The notes beneath the pieces were generated by a model. That model saw nothing but the letters and a program-made list of their open reading frames with translations, was not told where the DNA came from and ran no database searches. Positions 42,350-51,137 of a stretch of DNA of 64,000 nucleotides are shown here, piece after piece. Location: the NCBI RefSeq assembly GCF_003071065.1, contig NZ_QCXX01000001.1, positions 186,001 to 250,000 of the forward strand, written 5' to 3'. Within the stretch, counting starts at the first letter, position 1, and the number at the start of each line of letters is the position of its first letter. The position numbers and the translations under genes were made by a program. This DNA is from Sphingobacterium athyrii (GTDB lineage: Bacteria; Bacteroidota; Bacteroidia; Sphingobacteriales; Sphingobacteriaceae).

Positions 42350-45300
42350 ATGATCCCTTTAAAGTTAATTGTAGAAGGTATATATTCATACCAGGAACGT
42401 CAGACAATAGATTTCTCGGCATTGACAGAAACTGGCCTTTTTGGGATCTTTGGCGCTGTCGGTTCCGGAAAATCTTCAATTTTGGAAGCAATTACCTATG
42501 CCTTATATGGCGAAACGGAGCGATTAAATGCACGGGATAAACGTGCTTATAATATGATGAACCTCAAATCAAACCGTTCGTATATCGAATTGGATTTCAT
42601 TAATTTCGAAAACCGCAGGTTCAGGGCCACCCGGGAATTTAAACGAAACTCCAAAAATTTTGAGGATGTCAAATCGCCAACGGTAGTATTATACGAAAAC
42701 ATTAATGAAGAATGGATTCCGCTGGAAAGCAGTAACGTACAACCTATCATAGGATTAAGCTACGAAAATTTCAAAAGAACCATCATTATCCCCCAAGGAC
42801 AGTTTAAGGAATTTATTGAACTGGGTGCAAAAGAACGCACCGATATGATGAAGGAAATCTTTCAGCTCCATCGCTTCGACCTGCAGGACAAAGTCGCTAC
42901 GTTATATAAAAAAAACCAATCCGAGCTGGATCAGCTCAACGGTCAATTGATCGGTTTCGAAGAGATCAACGGCGACCGCATCCAGGCAATGCAGGACAAG
43001 TTGCTTGAAGAACGTAAATCTTTCATCCAGGTGCAAGATAGCAACACGATCCTTCTGGAGAAATTCCAGGCCCTTAAAAATCTGAAAGAAGATTTTCTGG
43101 AATTGCATAAAATGAAGACGCGATTTCAGCAGCTGACAAACCAGCGGGCAGAAAAAGAACATTTACGTCAGCGCATGATACGCTTTGAAGAGGCCTGGAC
43201 AAATTTCTACCATATCCTCCAGGCACAGGAGAAATTGAGGCAGGAACAAGTTCACGAACAGGGCAGGCTGCAGCACGAAGAAACGAAAGCCAATGAAATC
43301 CAAAAGCTTACCCAACAGTTGTCGCTGCAACTCCAACAGATTAGACCCCAGTACGACCGCTTAGCAGAACGGCGAATAAGTGAACTGGATCTGGAGCTCA
43401 TTCTGCAGCTGATCCAGTTTTCAGCAGAAATAAAAGTTTTAAAAGAAAGTGCTGAGAAAGGGCGAAACTTTGTCCTGGAGACCAAAGAGCAGCAGACGCA
43501 ATGCAAAATCAGCATCCGAGATACAGAAGCCTTGCTCCTTGATCTAAAACAATCGCGACCATCGGCCAATGAACTGATGGAACTGGGCCAGTGGTATACT
43601 CAGCAACAGTCTATCCTTCAGCGAGAGGTTGAACTCCATCAGCAACTTCTTGAACTGGAGACCGCAATAGCTGACCTGAAAAACAACTTGCTGAGCTGCG
43701 GATTTGATGCCCTCGAATTTGAATCCAAGTATAACAGTGAATTACGAACGCTTGAAAGCAGACTTACCAAACTAAACGACGAGAAAGCACATCTTTTGTT
43801 ACAGCAGAAGCTGACACAATTTGCTGAGAATCTAAGTGCGGGTTCCCCCTGCCCTTTATGTGGAGCGCTAGAACACCCGGCCATCGCTGAGCATATGGAC
43901 ATTAGCCAGGAGCTCGCCGATAATCAAAAGGCGATCACGGAAATTACTGCAAGTATAAAATCCAGGACTGATCAAAAATTCGAATTCGAAAAACTCCTGC
44001 TCCAACTGCAGTCGCTAGAAGCCCAGAAAAATGACCTTAATGTAAAAAGTCAGGTAAACGAATCCCTTAAATCCAGCCACCTGCTTCAATTTACCTGGAC
44101 AGATTACAGCAGTACAGATACGTCAATTTATACACAAAAAAAACAAGAACTTACCAAGATTGAAACCCAGATCGTAGCGACGGAACACATGCTGACCAAC
44201 CACCAGCTGGTCTTGGTCGATATTGAGAAGAAGCTTGAAAGGGCTAACAAAAGACTAAATGAGCTAGAAGTTGATGAAGTGCGAAAACAAACTCAGATCA
44301 ACCAAAATATGGGCCATTTAAAACATTTGAAATGGTCAGATTACCAGTCTTTGGAACAGACGTCCATCGAAAGTGAGTACAAGACGCTGAAAGCAGAAAA
44401 CCTGCAGATAGAACAGCATTTTAATACCTTAACGGAGCAGTTAAATGGATTAAACAGCCAATTTGCAGCACAAAATAGCTTGGTACAAGCTATTCTTGAA
44501 AGGATTGACAAAATAAAAGCTGAGGCCCTTCAAACCGAGACCACGCTTGGGCAACTGCTACAGACTTCTACATTTGACACAATAGATCAGGTCAAAGAGA
44601 CTTTGGCGGAGAACCTTCCTGTACAACAGATCCGGGCAGAACTGGAACAGTTTCAGATCCAGTTTGAAACCCTCAAAGCCCAAATAGCGCAGCTGGACAA
44701 AAAGCTTACAGATCAAGTTTACGACGAGGAAGCTTTCATCGCGCAGGAGAATGCTTTGAAAGAAAGCTCCCATCAGCTAAAAGTGCTCACAGAGAATGTT
44801 GCCAAATACGAGCAGGAGCTGCATCAGCTGGAAACTGCTTATAAGAAAAAGGAGGTTTTACTTCAACAACAAGCAACGTTAAACTTGCGTAATGACAATC
44901 TAAAACAGCTCTTTAACCTCTTTAAGGGTGCAGGATTTGTGCAATATGTATCTTCGATCTATTTACGTCAGCTCTGCGATCATGCGAATATCCGCTTTCA
45001 CCGCATGACCCGCAACCAACTGAGTCTACAGATCAATGAAAACAATGAGTTTGAAATCATAGACTATCTGAATGAAGGAAAAAGCCGGAGTGTTAAGACA
45101 CTCTCCGGGGGGCAAGCTTTTCAGGTGTCATTGAGTCTGGCCCTGGCCCTGGCCGAAAGTGTACAATCCAATACCAAAGCCACAAAAAATTTCTTTTTTA
45201 TTGACGAAGGTTTTGGCACCCAAGACATCGCATCCGTCAATATCGTCTTTGAGACCTTACTTGATCTTCAAAAAGAAAATCGGATCGTAGGTATTATCTC

Positions 45301-45388
45301 CCACGTGGAAGAGTTGAAAGAACGGATTCCACTATCACTTTCCATAGAAAAAGATGAAGAACGGGGCAGTCAAATTTTTATCAATTAA
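42350..45388 (+). CDS. sbcC: Exonuclease SbcCD subunit C (Rad50-like ATPase)
   Basis: The ATPase and tether subunit of SbcCD. The 1012-residue SMC-type protein has Walker A GAVGSGKSS (residues 35-43), a long coiled coil rich in Gln/Glu/Leu, the zinc hook CPLC (Cys501 and Cys504), the returning coiled coil, the signature LSGGQAFQVSLSLALALAE and Walker B FFFIDEGFG. The zinc hook lies exactly at mid-chain, as expected. It pairs with sbcD directly upstream and no other gene is clearly in the operon. Confidence 0.97.
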   Translation: MIPLKLIVEGIYSYQERQTIDFSALTETGLFGIFGAVGSGKSSILEAITYALYGETERLNARDKRAYNMMNLKSNRSYIELDFINFENRRFRATREFKRNSKNFEDVKSPTVVLYENINEEWIPLESSNVQPIIGLSYENFKRTIIIPQGQFKEFIELGAKERTDMMKEIFQLHRFDLQDKVATLYKKNQSELDQLNGQLIGFEEINGDRIQAMQDKLLEERKSFIQVQDSNTILLEKFQALKNLKEDFLELHKMKTRFQQLTNQRAEKEHLRQRMIRFEEAWTNFYHILQAQEKLRQEQVHEQGRLQHEETKANEIQKLTQQLSLQLQQIRPQYDRLAERRISELDLELILQLIQFSAEIKVLKESAEKGRNFVLETKEQQTQCKISIRDTEALLLDLKQSRPSANELMELGQWYTQQQSILQREVELHQQLLELETAIADLKNNLLSCGFDALEFESKYNSELRTLESRLTKLNDEKAHLLLQQKLTQFAENLSAGSPCPLCGALEHPAIAEHMDISQELADNQKAITEITASIKSRTDQKFEFEKLLLQLQSLEAQKNDLNVKSQVNESLKSSHLLQFTWTDYSSTDTSIYTQKKQELTKIETQIVATEHMLTNHQLVLVDIEKKLERANKRLNELEVDEVRKQTQINQNMGHLKHLKWSDYQSLEQTSIESEYKTLKAENLQIEQHFNTLTEQLNGLNSQFAAQNSLVQAILERIDKIKAEALQTETTLGQLLQTSTFDTIDQVKETLAENLPVQQIRAELEQFQIQFETLKAQIAQLDKKLTDQVYDEEAFIAQENALKESSHQLKVLTENVAKYEQELHQLETAYKKKEVLLQQQATLNLRNDNLKQLFNLFKGAGFVQYVSSIYLRQLCDHANIRFHRMTRNQLSLQINENNEFEIIDYLNEGKSRSVKTLSGGQAFQVSLSLALALAESVQSNTKATKNFFFIDEGFGTQDIASVNIVFETLLDLQKENRIVGIISHVEELKERIPLSLSIEKDEERGSQIFIN

Positions 45389-45470
45389 TTGCAAATCTTG
45401 AGGAAATTTTGTAAATTAGGGATAGCACCGGTAGCCAAAAGACTGGTGCCATAACCAAAAACGAAAGATT

Positions 45471-45671
45471 ATGGGCTTATTTTCAAATAACAGAAAAGGG
45501 AAAGGGTCGCATCCTTTTTTTCATAAATCAGCTAAATCAACCGTTCATCCAGCTGCTGCAAATACCAATCCATCCATTGTGCAACGGACAACACGATCCG
45601 TGCTCTTCATCAAGCAATATGATATTATGACCATCTTAAAAGAAATTTTAATGCCACAGAATCAGAATTAA
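45471..45671 (+). CDS. Possible small protein of unknown function
   Basis: A 66-codon frame (MGLFSNNRKGKGSHPFFHKS onwards) that is basic at the N-terminus and has a leucine-rich end. It is preceded by a purine-rich AACGAAAG and a small hairpin (about 45426-45450). No homologue comes to mind, and it may be a chance frame. The rest of the 45389-45922 stretch shows no gene, only this candidate. Confidence 0.3.
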   Translation: MGLFSNNRKGKGSHPFFHKSAKSTVHPAAANTNPSIVQRTTRSVLFIKQYDIMTILKEILMPQNQN

Positions 45672-45922
45672 CGATACCAACTTATTTAAGCGGAATGATC
45701 GTTGTTCCCTTCTCGTTTATTTATATCGCTGCCTATTAGATGACATTGTTGTTTCTCTGCATAGTGTTCGCCACCTATTTACTGGATTCGCCCACCTGAA
45801 AAAGAAATAAAAAAAACCATTGAAATTCTAAAAAGGAAATTTAATTTAACAATATAAAACATTTACAGAAAAATATTGTCATACGATACATACAAATTTA
45901 GAGCGATACTTATTCCAGACAC

Positions 45923-47017
45923 ATGAAATACAAACAGATAAACAACAATTCCATTAACCAGATCATGCTTATCGTCATTATTCTGCTGATATGCATCTTA
46001 ATATTTACGAGTTTATTCTATTATCTTCCCGGCTTTTTGGGCGCGATAACATTATATGTCCTGTTCCGAAAAATCAATTTTAAATTAACCGAAGAAAGAA
46101 AATGGAAAAAATCCCTCGCAAGTCTTTTATTAATTCTGCTCACAATTGTATTTCTGGTCGGCCCGCTTTACTTGCTGATCAATTATATGGTCCCTCAGGT
46201 AACTGATGCAATCAGCAATAAAGATGAGATTATGGAAAAATTTGATTCCATTAAAACCTATTTCAAGAATAGTCCATACCTCAGCAGCATTGATCTATCG
46301 GATACCGCTTTGATGGGCGGACTACAGCGGGCGGCAAAGTTTATTCCGAATATTCTGAATTCCGTTGCCGAAGTTGGTGTTAATGTTTTGGTCGCCTTAT
46401 TTGTACTTTATTTTATGTTGGTAAGCAGCAAGGAGCTAGAACGGACCATCTATAATGCCATCCCATTTTCCACTGGCAGTAAAGCAGAACTATGGAAAGA
46501 ATTCGACATGATGGTCAAATCAAATGCTATCGGTATTCCGATCCTTGCCATGTGCCAAGGTGTTGTTGCCGGTGTAGGCTATTGGATTTTCGGGCTTGAA
46601 AGCCCCATTTTTTTAGGCATCTTAACGGCGGTATCGACCATTATCCCCATTTTAGGCACAATGGTGGTCTATCTTCCGGCAGCTGTATTTCTTTTGGCAA
46701 ATGGACAATCTGGCAATGCCATTGGACTTGCACTATACGGTATCATTATCATTGGGAGTATTGACAATGTCCTTCGTTTTACGATCTTAAAAAAACTTGG
46801 CGACGTCCATCCTTTAATTACTGTTTTTGGTGTATTGCTGGGATTAAATCTATTCGGCATGCTTGGATTGATATTTGGACCTCTAATTCTTTCTTGCGTG
46901 GGCGTACTCCTTAAAGTCTATAGCAATGAATTTGGCCGTGGTACACCAGAAATCATCCAATCCACCTCGCTGATAGACCCAAACAGTCCACCTGACATCA
47001 GAGACAGGTCAGAGTAA
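45923..47017 (+). CDS. AI-2E family transporter (PerM/YdiK-like permease)
   Basis: A 364-residue inner-membrane protein with about eight helices. The family signature appears in the second half: AMCQGVVAGVGYWIFGLESP, ILTAVSTIIPILGTMVVYLP and GSIDNVLRFTILKKLGDVHP followed by LITVFGVLLGLNLFG. The family was named for a member that exports autoinducer-2, but others are Na+/H+ antiporters, so the substrate here is open. It is a single gene; the 233 bp after it hold no clear feature. Confidence 0.92.
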   Translation: MKYKQINNNSINQIMLIVIILLICILIFTSLFYYLPGFLGAITLYVLFRKINFKLTEERKWKKSLASLLLILLTIVFLVGPLYLLINYMVPQVTDAISNKDEIMEKFDSIKTYFKNSPYLSSIDLSDTALMGGLQRAAKFIPNILNSVAEVGVNVLVALFVLYFMLVSSKELERTIYNAIPFSTGSKAELWKEFDMMVKSNAIGIPILAMCQGVVAGVGYWIFGLESPIFLGILTAVSTIIPILGTMVVYLPAAVFLLANGQSGNAIGLALYGIIIIGSIDNVLRFTILKKLGDVHPLITVFGVLLGLNLFGMLGLIFGPLILSCVGVLLKVYSNEFGRGTPEIIQSTSLIDPNSPPDIRDRSE

Positions 47018-47250
47018 GACAAATCCCGGGACTAATGGCGGCGGCCAGTGATATCGATGTTTAACCAGTAAACTGTCATAACTTAAGATTAGACACTGCA
47101 TAATCCCATTTTTTTTATAGTTTTGATCCTTCATTGATATCGTTGAGGCATGGCTGATATTCAGCTAAAGTTGAGTTAAAAAACACATCCTGTTGACGAA
47201 TCTAAAAAAATAAAAAATCACGGAAACTGATTTAAAATCAAAGGTAGTCT

Positions 47251-47886
47251 ATGAACAAAAAAATAATCTTAGGAGCAGCCGCTGTATTCGCAGCAGCCAT
47301 GCTTTATTCATGTGACAATAAAGGCAGTCAAAAGGCAGCTGGTACGGAAAGTAGCACAGCGGAAAATACCGCAGATAGTCACGATCATGCTGGTCACGAT
47401 CATGCTGGTCACGATCATGCTGGCCATGACCATGCGCAAGCGGCCCCCGCGCAGTCGTCCGAGCCGGCAGCAATTCTTCCTAATTTCACTTTTTATCAAC
47501 TTCGATCAGGTATACGGGTCAGCAATGAGAACCTTGCGAAAGATAAGAATACCGTTTTTATTTTATTTGATCCGGGATGCAGCCACTGCCAGCATGAAGC
47601 AACTGAACTTGAAAAAAATATCGATCGTCTAAAAGATGTAAACATCTTCTACATTTCCATGAATGATCCGGCATTGGTTTTAGGCTTCTTCGACAGTTTT
47701 GCCCCAAAATTATCCAAATCCTCCAATGTGGAGGTGTTGATAGACAAAGATCAAACCTTTATCCAAAGCATACATGTCCCTTCGCAATTCCCGGCAAACT
47801 ATGTCTACGGTGCTGATGGCAAACTAAAAGCACATTGGGAAGGTGAAAAAAATATTAATGAGGCGATAAGCCAATTTCATAAATAA
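47251..47886 (+). CDS. Thioredoxin-like lipoprotein with His-rich (HDHAG) repeat
   Basis: A 211-residue envelope protein. The lipoprotein signal ends at Cys21 in AAAMLYSCDN. A linker carries a near-perfect repeat HDHAGHDHAGHDHAGHDHA (about residues 43-61), a likely Zn/Cu/Ni-binding segment. The remaining part is a thioredoxin/AhpC-TSA-like domain with a redox pair CSHC (in FDPGCSHCQHEATELEKN) and strands NTVFILFD and FPANYVYGADGKLKAHWEGE. It may be a periplasmic metal-linked thiol oxidoreductase. It lies 6 bp upstream of gap, so the two are probably one transcript, an unusual pairing. Confidence 0.88.
   Translation: MNKKIILGAAAVFAAAMLYSCDNKGSQKAAGTESSTAENTADSHDHAGHDHAGHDHAGHDHAQAAPAQSSEPAAILPNFTFYQLRSGIRVSNENLAKDKNTVFILFDPGCSHCQHEATELEKNIDRLKDVNIFYISMNDPALVLGFFDSFAPKLSKSSNVEVLIDKDQTFIQSIHVPSQFPANYVYGADGKLKAHWEGEKNINEAISQFHK
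47380..47436 (+). repeat. 15-bp tandem repeat coding the HDHAG units
   Basis: Three copies of CACGATCATGCTGGT (the third with one change) and a degenerate fourth, in frame inside the thioredoxin-like gene. The near identity of the copies implies recent slippage. Confidence 0.9.
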
Positions 47887-47892
47887 GTTGAA

Positions 47893-48900
47893 ATGCTGAA
47901 TATAGCAATAAACGGATTCGGACGTATCGGAAGAAACACTTTGCGCAATATTTTTCTGCGTGATGTTTTTGACCAGCTGCAGGTAGTCGCCATCAATGAT
48001 TTGGCTGATACCCAGACTTTGGCGCATTTGTTCAAATATGATTCAGTACATGGGCCTTTCCGTGGCACGGTGACACACGATGAAGATCATATTATCGTGA
48101 ATGGCCATCCCATTTTGGTGACCAATGAAAGAGATCCGGCTCTACTGCCCTGGAAATCCTTACATATTGATGTTGTTATTGAATCCACAGGCCATTTTAC
48201 AAGTCGCGATAAAGCGACACTACATTTAACTGCCGGTGCGAAAAAGGTGATCATCTCCGCTCCGCCGACAGACAAAGATATTCCAACAGTGGTATTGGGC
48301 ATCAACGATAATGCGGTGGACCTCTCCGACTCCATTCTCTCGAATGCCTCCTGCACAACAAACAACGTTGCACCCTTGGTCAAAATATTAGACGACAATT
48401 GGGGGATAAAAGACGGATATATTACGACTGTACACTCCATGACGGGAGATCAGAATCTGCATGATGCACCGCATAAAGATTTGAGACGCGCACGGGCAGC
48501 CTCTTCGGCGATCATACCGACAACGACAGGTGCTGCCAAGGCAATTACCAACGTCTTTCCGCATTTACAGGATAAATTGGGTGGCGCGGGTATACGTGTT
48601 CCTGTACTGAACGGATCATTGACAGATTTTACCTGTACCTTGGAAAAAGAAACAACGGTTGAAGAAATCAACAGCGCATTCAAAGCTGCAGCAGAAAATG
48701 AATTAAAGAATGTATTGTTTTATACGGAAGATCCTATTGTATCTGTCGATATCATAAACAATCCCTACTCGTGTGTTTTCGATGCACAGTTGACCTCGGT
48801 TGTGGGAGGATTGGTAAAAGTCGTGGGTTGGTATGACAATGAATTTGGTTATTCCAATCGTTTGGTTGACCTCTTGATCAAGATCGACCAGCTTGTTTAA
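47893..48900 (+). CDS. gap: Glyceraldehyde-3-phosphate dehydrogenase, type I
   Basis: Oxidises glyceraldehyde-3-phosphate to 1,3-bisphosphoglycerate with NAD(P)+ in glycolysis. The 335-residue protein has the Rossmann start INGFGRIGRNTLRNIF, NDLAD after the second strand (Asp favours NAD+), the catalytic Cys154 in SNASCTTNNVAPL, and WYDNEFGYSNRLVDL at the end. Typical phosphate-site residues are in HSMTGDQNLHDAPHKDLRRA. It starts 6 bp after the thioredoxin-like lipoprotein gene. It lies well apart from other glycolysis genes in the window (pfkB at 60.7 kb). Confidence 0.97.
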   Translation: MLNIAINGFGRIGRNTLRNIFLRDVFDQLQVVAINDLADTQTLAHLFKYDSVHGPFRGTVTHDEDHIIVNGHPILVTNERDPALLPWKSLHIDVVIESTGHFTSRDKATLHLTAGAKKVIISAPPTDKDIPTVVLGINDNAVDLSDSILSNASCTTNNVAPLVKILDDNWGIKDGYITTVHSMTGDQNLHDAPHKDLRRARAASSAIIPTTTGAAKAITNVFPHLQDKLGGAGIRVPVLNGSLTDFTCTLEKETTVEEINSAFKAAAENELKNVLFYTEDPIVSVDIINNPYSCVFDAQLTSVVGGLVKVVGWYDNEFGYSNRLVDLLIKIDQLV

Positions 48901-48909
48901 TATCTGTCT

Positions 48910-48964
48910 GCTGAAAATAAAGAAAGCCCGTATCTTAAAAATACAGGCTTTCTTTATTTTCAGC
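48910..48964 (+). terminator. Terminator of gap, long stem
   Basis: A 24-bp stem (48910-48933 with 48941-48964) with one mismatch and a 7-nt loop lies 10 bp past gap. Most stems of this kind are half as long. Confidence 0.85.
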
Positions 48965-49253
48965 TTTTAGATGCATATTGGATGCATATCAACGACATAG
49001 ATCAAGCATAGATAAGATACAGAAAAAGTACTTTTCCCTTTGTGTAATATTAGTCTATCACGACTAGCTCACTAGTACATGTTTCGGACGATCAGTATGC
49101 TGAAGAAGACATTCCACGCCCCTGTGTACCTGTTGGCCGTATGCCCCGTTGTTGGGATAATACTGCTATATGAGTACAAGATCTGTGTAATATCTGTACC
49201 GGAGTAAGGTAGTTGAAGGGACTTGAACGGAGTTCAACGAACTTGAAGGGACT
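48965..49253. other. Non-coding spacer with a short 10-bp-period repeat
   Basis: No gene is seen. Its last part (49213-49252) is made of four degenerate 10-bp units (TTGAAGGGAC, TTGAACGGAG, TTCAACGAAC, TTGAAGGGAC). The rest shows nothing definite. Confidence 0.6.
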
Positions 49254-50033
49254 TTAAAGCTCCCTTTCCACCCCTAAGCCGAAAAGTGCAAAATCATACT
49301 TGACCGGATCATTTGGATCCAGTAGGCGAAGGTTTGCCGTTAGTTCCTGAGCCGTCTTCCAGTTGACTTTTTCCAAGGTTATCAGTCCAAATTTTCGTGC
49401 GACACGCTCCACATGGACATCACATGGGCAGATCAGATCTTTTGGTGACAGGCGGTTCCAAATACCAAAATCAACGCCATTGTTATCTTTTCGGACCATC
49501 CAACGCAAAAACATATTGATGCGCTTGACAGTGGATTTTTGTGCCGGGCTGCTGATATGCTTACGCGTACGTTGCGGATAGTCGGGCAGGGAAAAGAAAT
49601 ATGTCTTAAACGCGTTGAGTGCCTGTTCTAAATTGACCTCTGTCCGGGTTTCCTGTCCTACCAAAAAAGCATCCTCCAAAGAGTTAAAGTGATTGTAATG
49701 ATGCTTAAAAAAAGCGACAAAATAGAGTATATCCGTATCATTGAACGTACGGTGCTTAAAACCAAGCAGGCTTTTAAGATCTTGGTCTCGATGATTCATC
49801 ATAAAATCATAAGGAGCACCATCCATTCTTTGGATCAACTCATTACATTTATTGATGATCGTTTTACGTTGTCCCCAAGCCATAATAGCTGCCAGGAATC
49901 CCATAATTTCAATATCATTCTTACTAGAAAACTGATGCGGAATGGAGATCGGATCATTGGGAATAAAATTAGGCTGATTATATTCATCAACCTTTTTATC
50001 CAAAAAATCTTTTAAATTAAAATCTACGGCCAT
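49254..50033 (-). CDS. TIGR02757 family protein (DUF2400)
   Basis: A 259-residue protein of the conserved TIGR02757/DUF2400 family, whose function is unknown. Typical stretches are DPISIPHQFSSKNDIEIMGF, LAAIMAWGQRKTIINKCNEL and the Cys-His part KDLICPCDVHVERVARKFGL. The fold is mostly helical and resembles DNA-glycosylase-like HhH proteins, but no activity is proven. It is 9 bp downstream of pyrD on the same strand, so it is probably in that transcript. Confidence 0.9.
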   Translation of the reverse strand: MAVDFNLKDFLDKKVDEYNQPNFIPNDPISIPHQFSSKNDIEIMGFLAAIMAWGQRKTIINKCNELIQRMDGAPYDFMMNHRDQDLKSLLGFKHRTFNDTDILYFVAFFKHHYNHFNSLEDAFLVGQETRTEVNLEQALNAFKTYFFSLPDYPQRTRKHISSPAQKSTVKRINMFLRWMVRKDNNGVDFGIWNRLSPKDLICPCDVHVERVARKFGLITLEKVNWKTAQELTANLRLLDPNDPVKYDFALFGLGVEREL

Positions 50034-50042
50034 TATCCCGAT

Positions 50043-51077
50043 CTATCGTCCTGTCTGTAATATTCCTTTGCAAATATTTGCAATCAAACCCGGTCCCTCA
50101 TAGATAAATCCGGTGTAGACCTGAACAAGGCTAGCGCCAGCATCCAGCTTTTCAATAGCGTCTTTTGCAGAATGAATGCCACCGACACCAATAATCGGAA
50201 ATGCTTTATTGGATTTTTCGCTTAAGTAACGGATTACCTCGGTAGAACGCTTGGTCAATGGGCGTCCGCTTACCCCACCCGCTTCTTGGGTCAATTCTTG
50301 TTGGCTCTTTAAACCTTCTCTAGAAATTGTGGTATTGGTCGCGATAACCCCAGCGATCTGAGTCTCCATGACGATTTCCACAATATCATCCAGTTGGTTA
50401 TCGGTAAGATCAGGAGCGATCTTAAGCAAGATAGGCTTTGGCGCCGGTTTTGCTTTGTTCAGATCCTGCAGCGTATTTAATATATTTTTTAACGGTTCTT
50501 TTTCCTGCAGGTCCCTTAGCCCTGGTGTATTGGGAGAGCTGACATTGACAACAAAGTAATCCACATAATCAAAGAGTGCATTGAAGCAATAAATATAATC
50601 GTTCACCGCTTCTTCGTTCGGTGTCACCTTATTTTTCCCGATATTACCGCCAATCAAAAGCCCTTTTCGGTCTTTTAGATTCTTCAAGCGATTTGCAGCG
50701 ACATCCGCTCCCTGATTATTGAATCCCATGCGGTTAATCAACGCTTCATCTGGTACAAGACGGAACATCCGGGGTTTGTCATTTCCAGGCTGTGGTTTTG
50801 GTGTTACTGTTCCAATTTCGATAAAACCGAATCCTAAATTAGTCATGTCGGATATATATTCGGCATTTTTATCGAAGCCCGCAGCCAGGCCTACCGGATT
50901 TTTAAATTTCAATCCAAATACCTCACGTTCCAAGCGAGGATCTTCCACGGTAAAAATAGCATTCAATAATTGCTTGGCGCCCCAGATTTTTGAGAAGACA
51001 TTCAATCCGCTGGTCACTTTGTGGTGAGCCATCTCCGGATTCATGGTAAAGAATATAGGTTTGACTAATTTATACAT
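50043..51077 (-). CDS. pyrD: Dihydroorotate dehydrogenase (quinone), class 2
   Basis: Oxidises dihydroorotate to orotate in pyrimidine synthesis and passes electrons to quinone at the membrane. The 344-residue protein from the ATG at 51077 ([20 protein letters not shown]) has the N-terminal membrane helices of class 2. It has the FMN-binding barrel with [64 protein letters not shown] (with the catalytic Ser) and [13 protein letters not shown]. An open frame extends 12 codons upstream but the internal ATG matches the family start. It is upstream of the TIGR02757 gene by 9 bp and divergent from the ABC-F gene. Confidence 0.97.
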   Translation of the reverse strand: MYKLVKPIFFTMNPEMAHHKVTSGLNVFSKIWGAKQLLNAIFTVEDPRLEREVFGLKFKNPVGLAAGFDKNAEYISDMTNLGFGFIEIGTVTPKPQPGNDKPRMFRLVPDEALINRMGFNNQGADVAANRLKNLKDRKGLLIGGNIGKNKVTPNEEAVNDYIYCFNALFDYVDYFVVNVSSPNTPGLRDLQEKEPLKNILNTLQDLNKAKPAPKPILLKIAPDLTDNQLDDIVEIVMETQIAGVIATNTTISREGLKSQQELTQEAGGVSGRPLTKRSTEVIRYLSEKSNKAFPIIGVGGIHSAKDAIEKLDAGASLVQVYTGFIYEGPGLIANICKGILQTGR

Positions 51078-51113
51078 AATCGCAAAGTTACTCAAACAAG
51101 AAGAAATATTCAT

Positions 51114-51129
51114 TACTTTTGTACTTTTG
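51114..51129 (+). promoter_or_regulatory. Tandem -7 elements (TACTTTTG twice) before the ABC-F gene
   Basis: TACTTTTG occurs at 51114-51121 and again directly at 51122-51129, each an exact TAnnTTTG. The start codon follows only 8 bp later, so the transcript would be almost leaderless from the second element. Confidence 0.6.
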
Positions 51130-51137
51130 CATTTGAA

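Noticed and set aside
48910-48964. Inverted repeat after gap as a mobile element
   Set aside because: Its position 10 bp after the stop, short loop and T-rich arm fit a long terminator.
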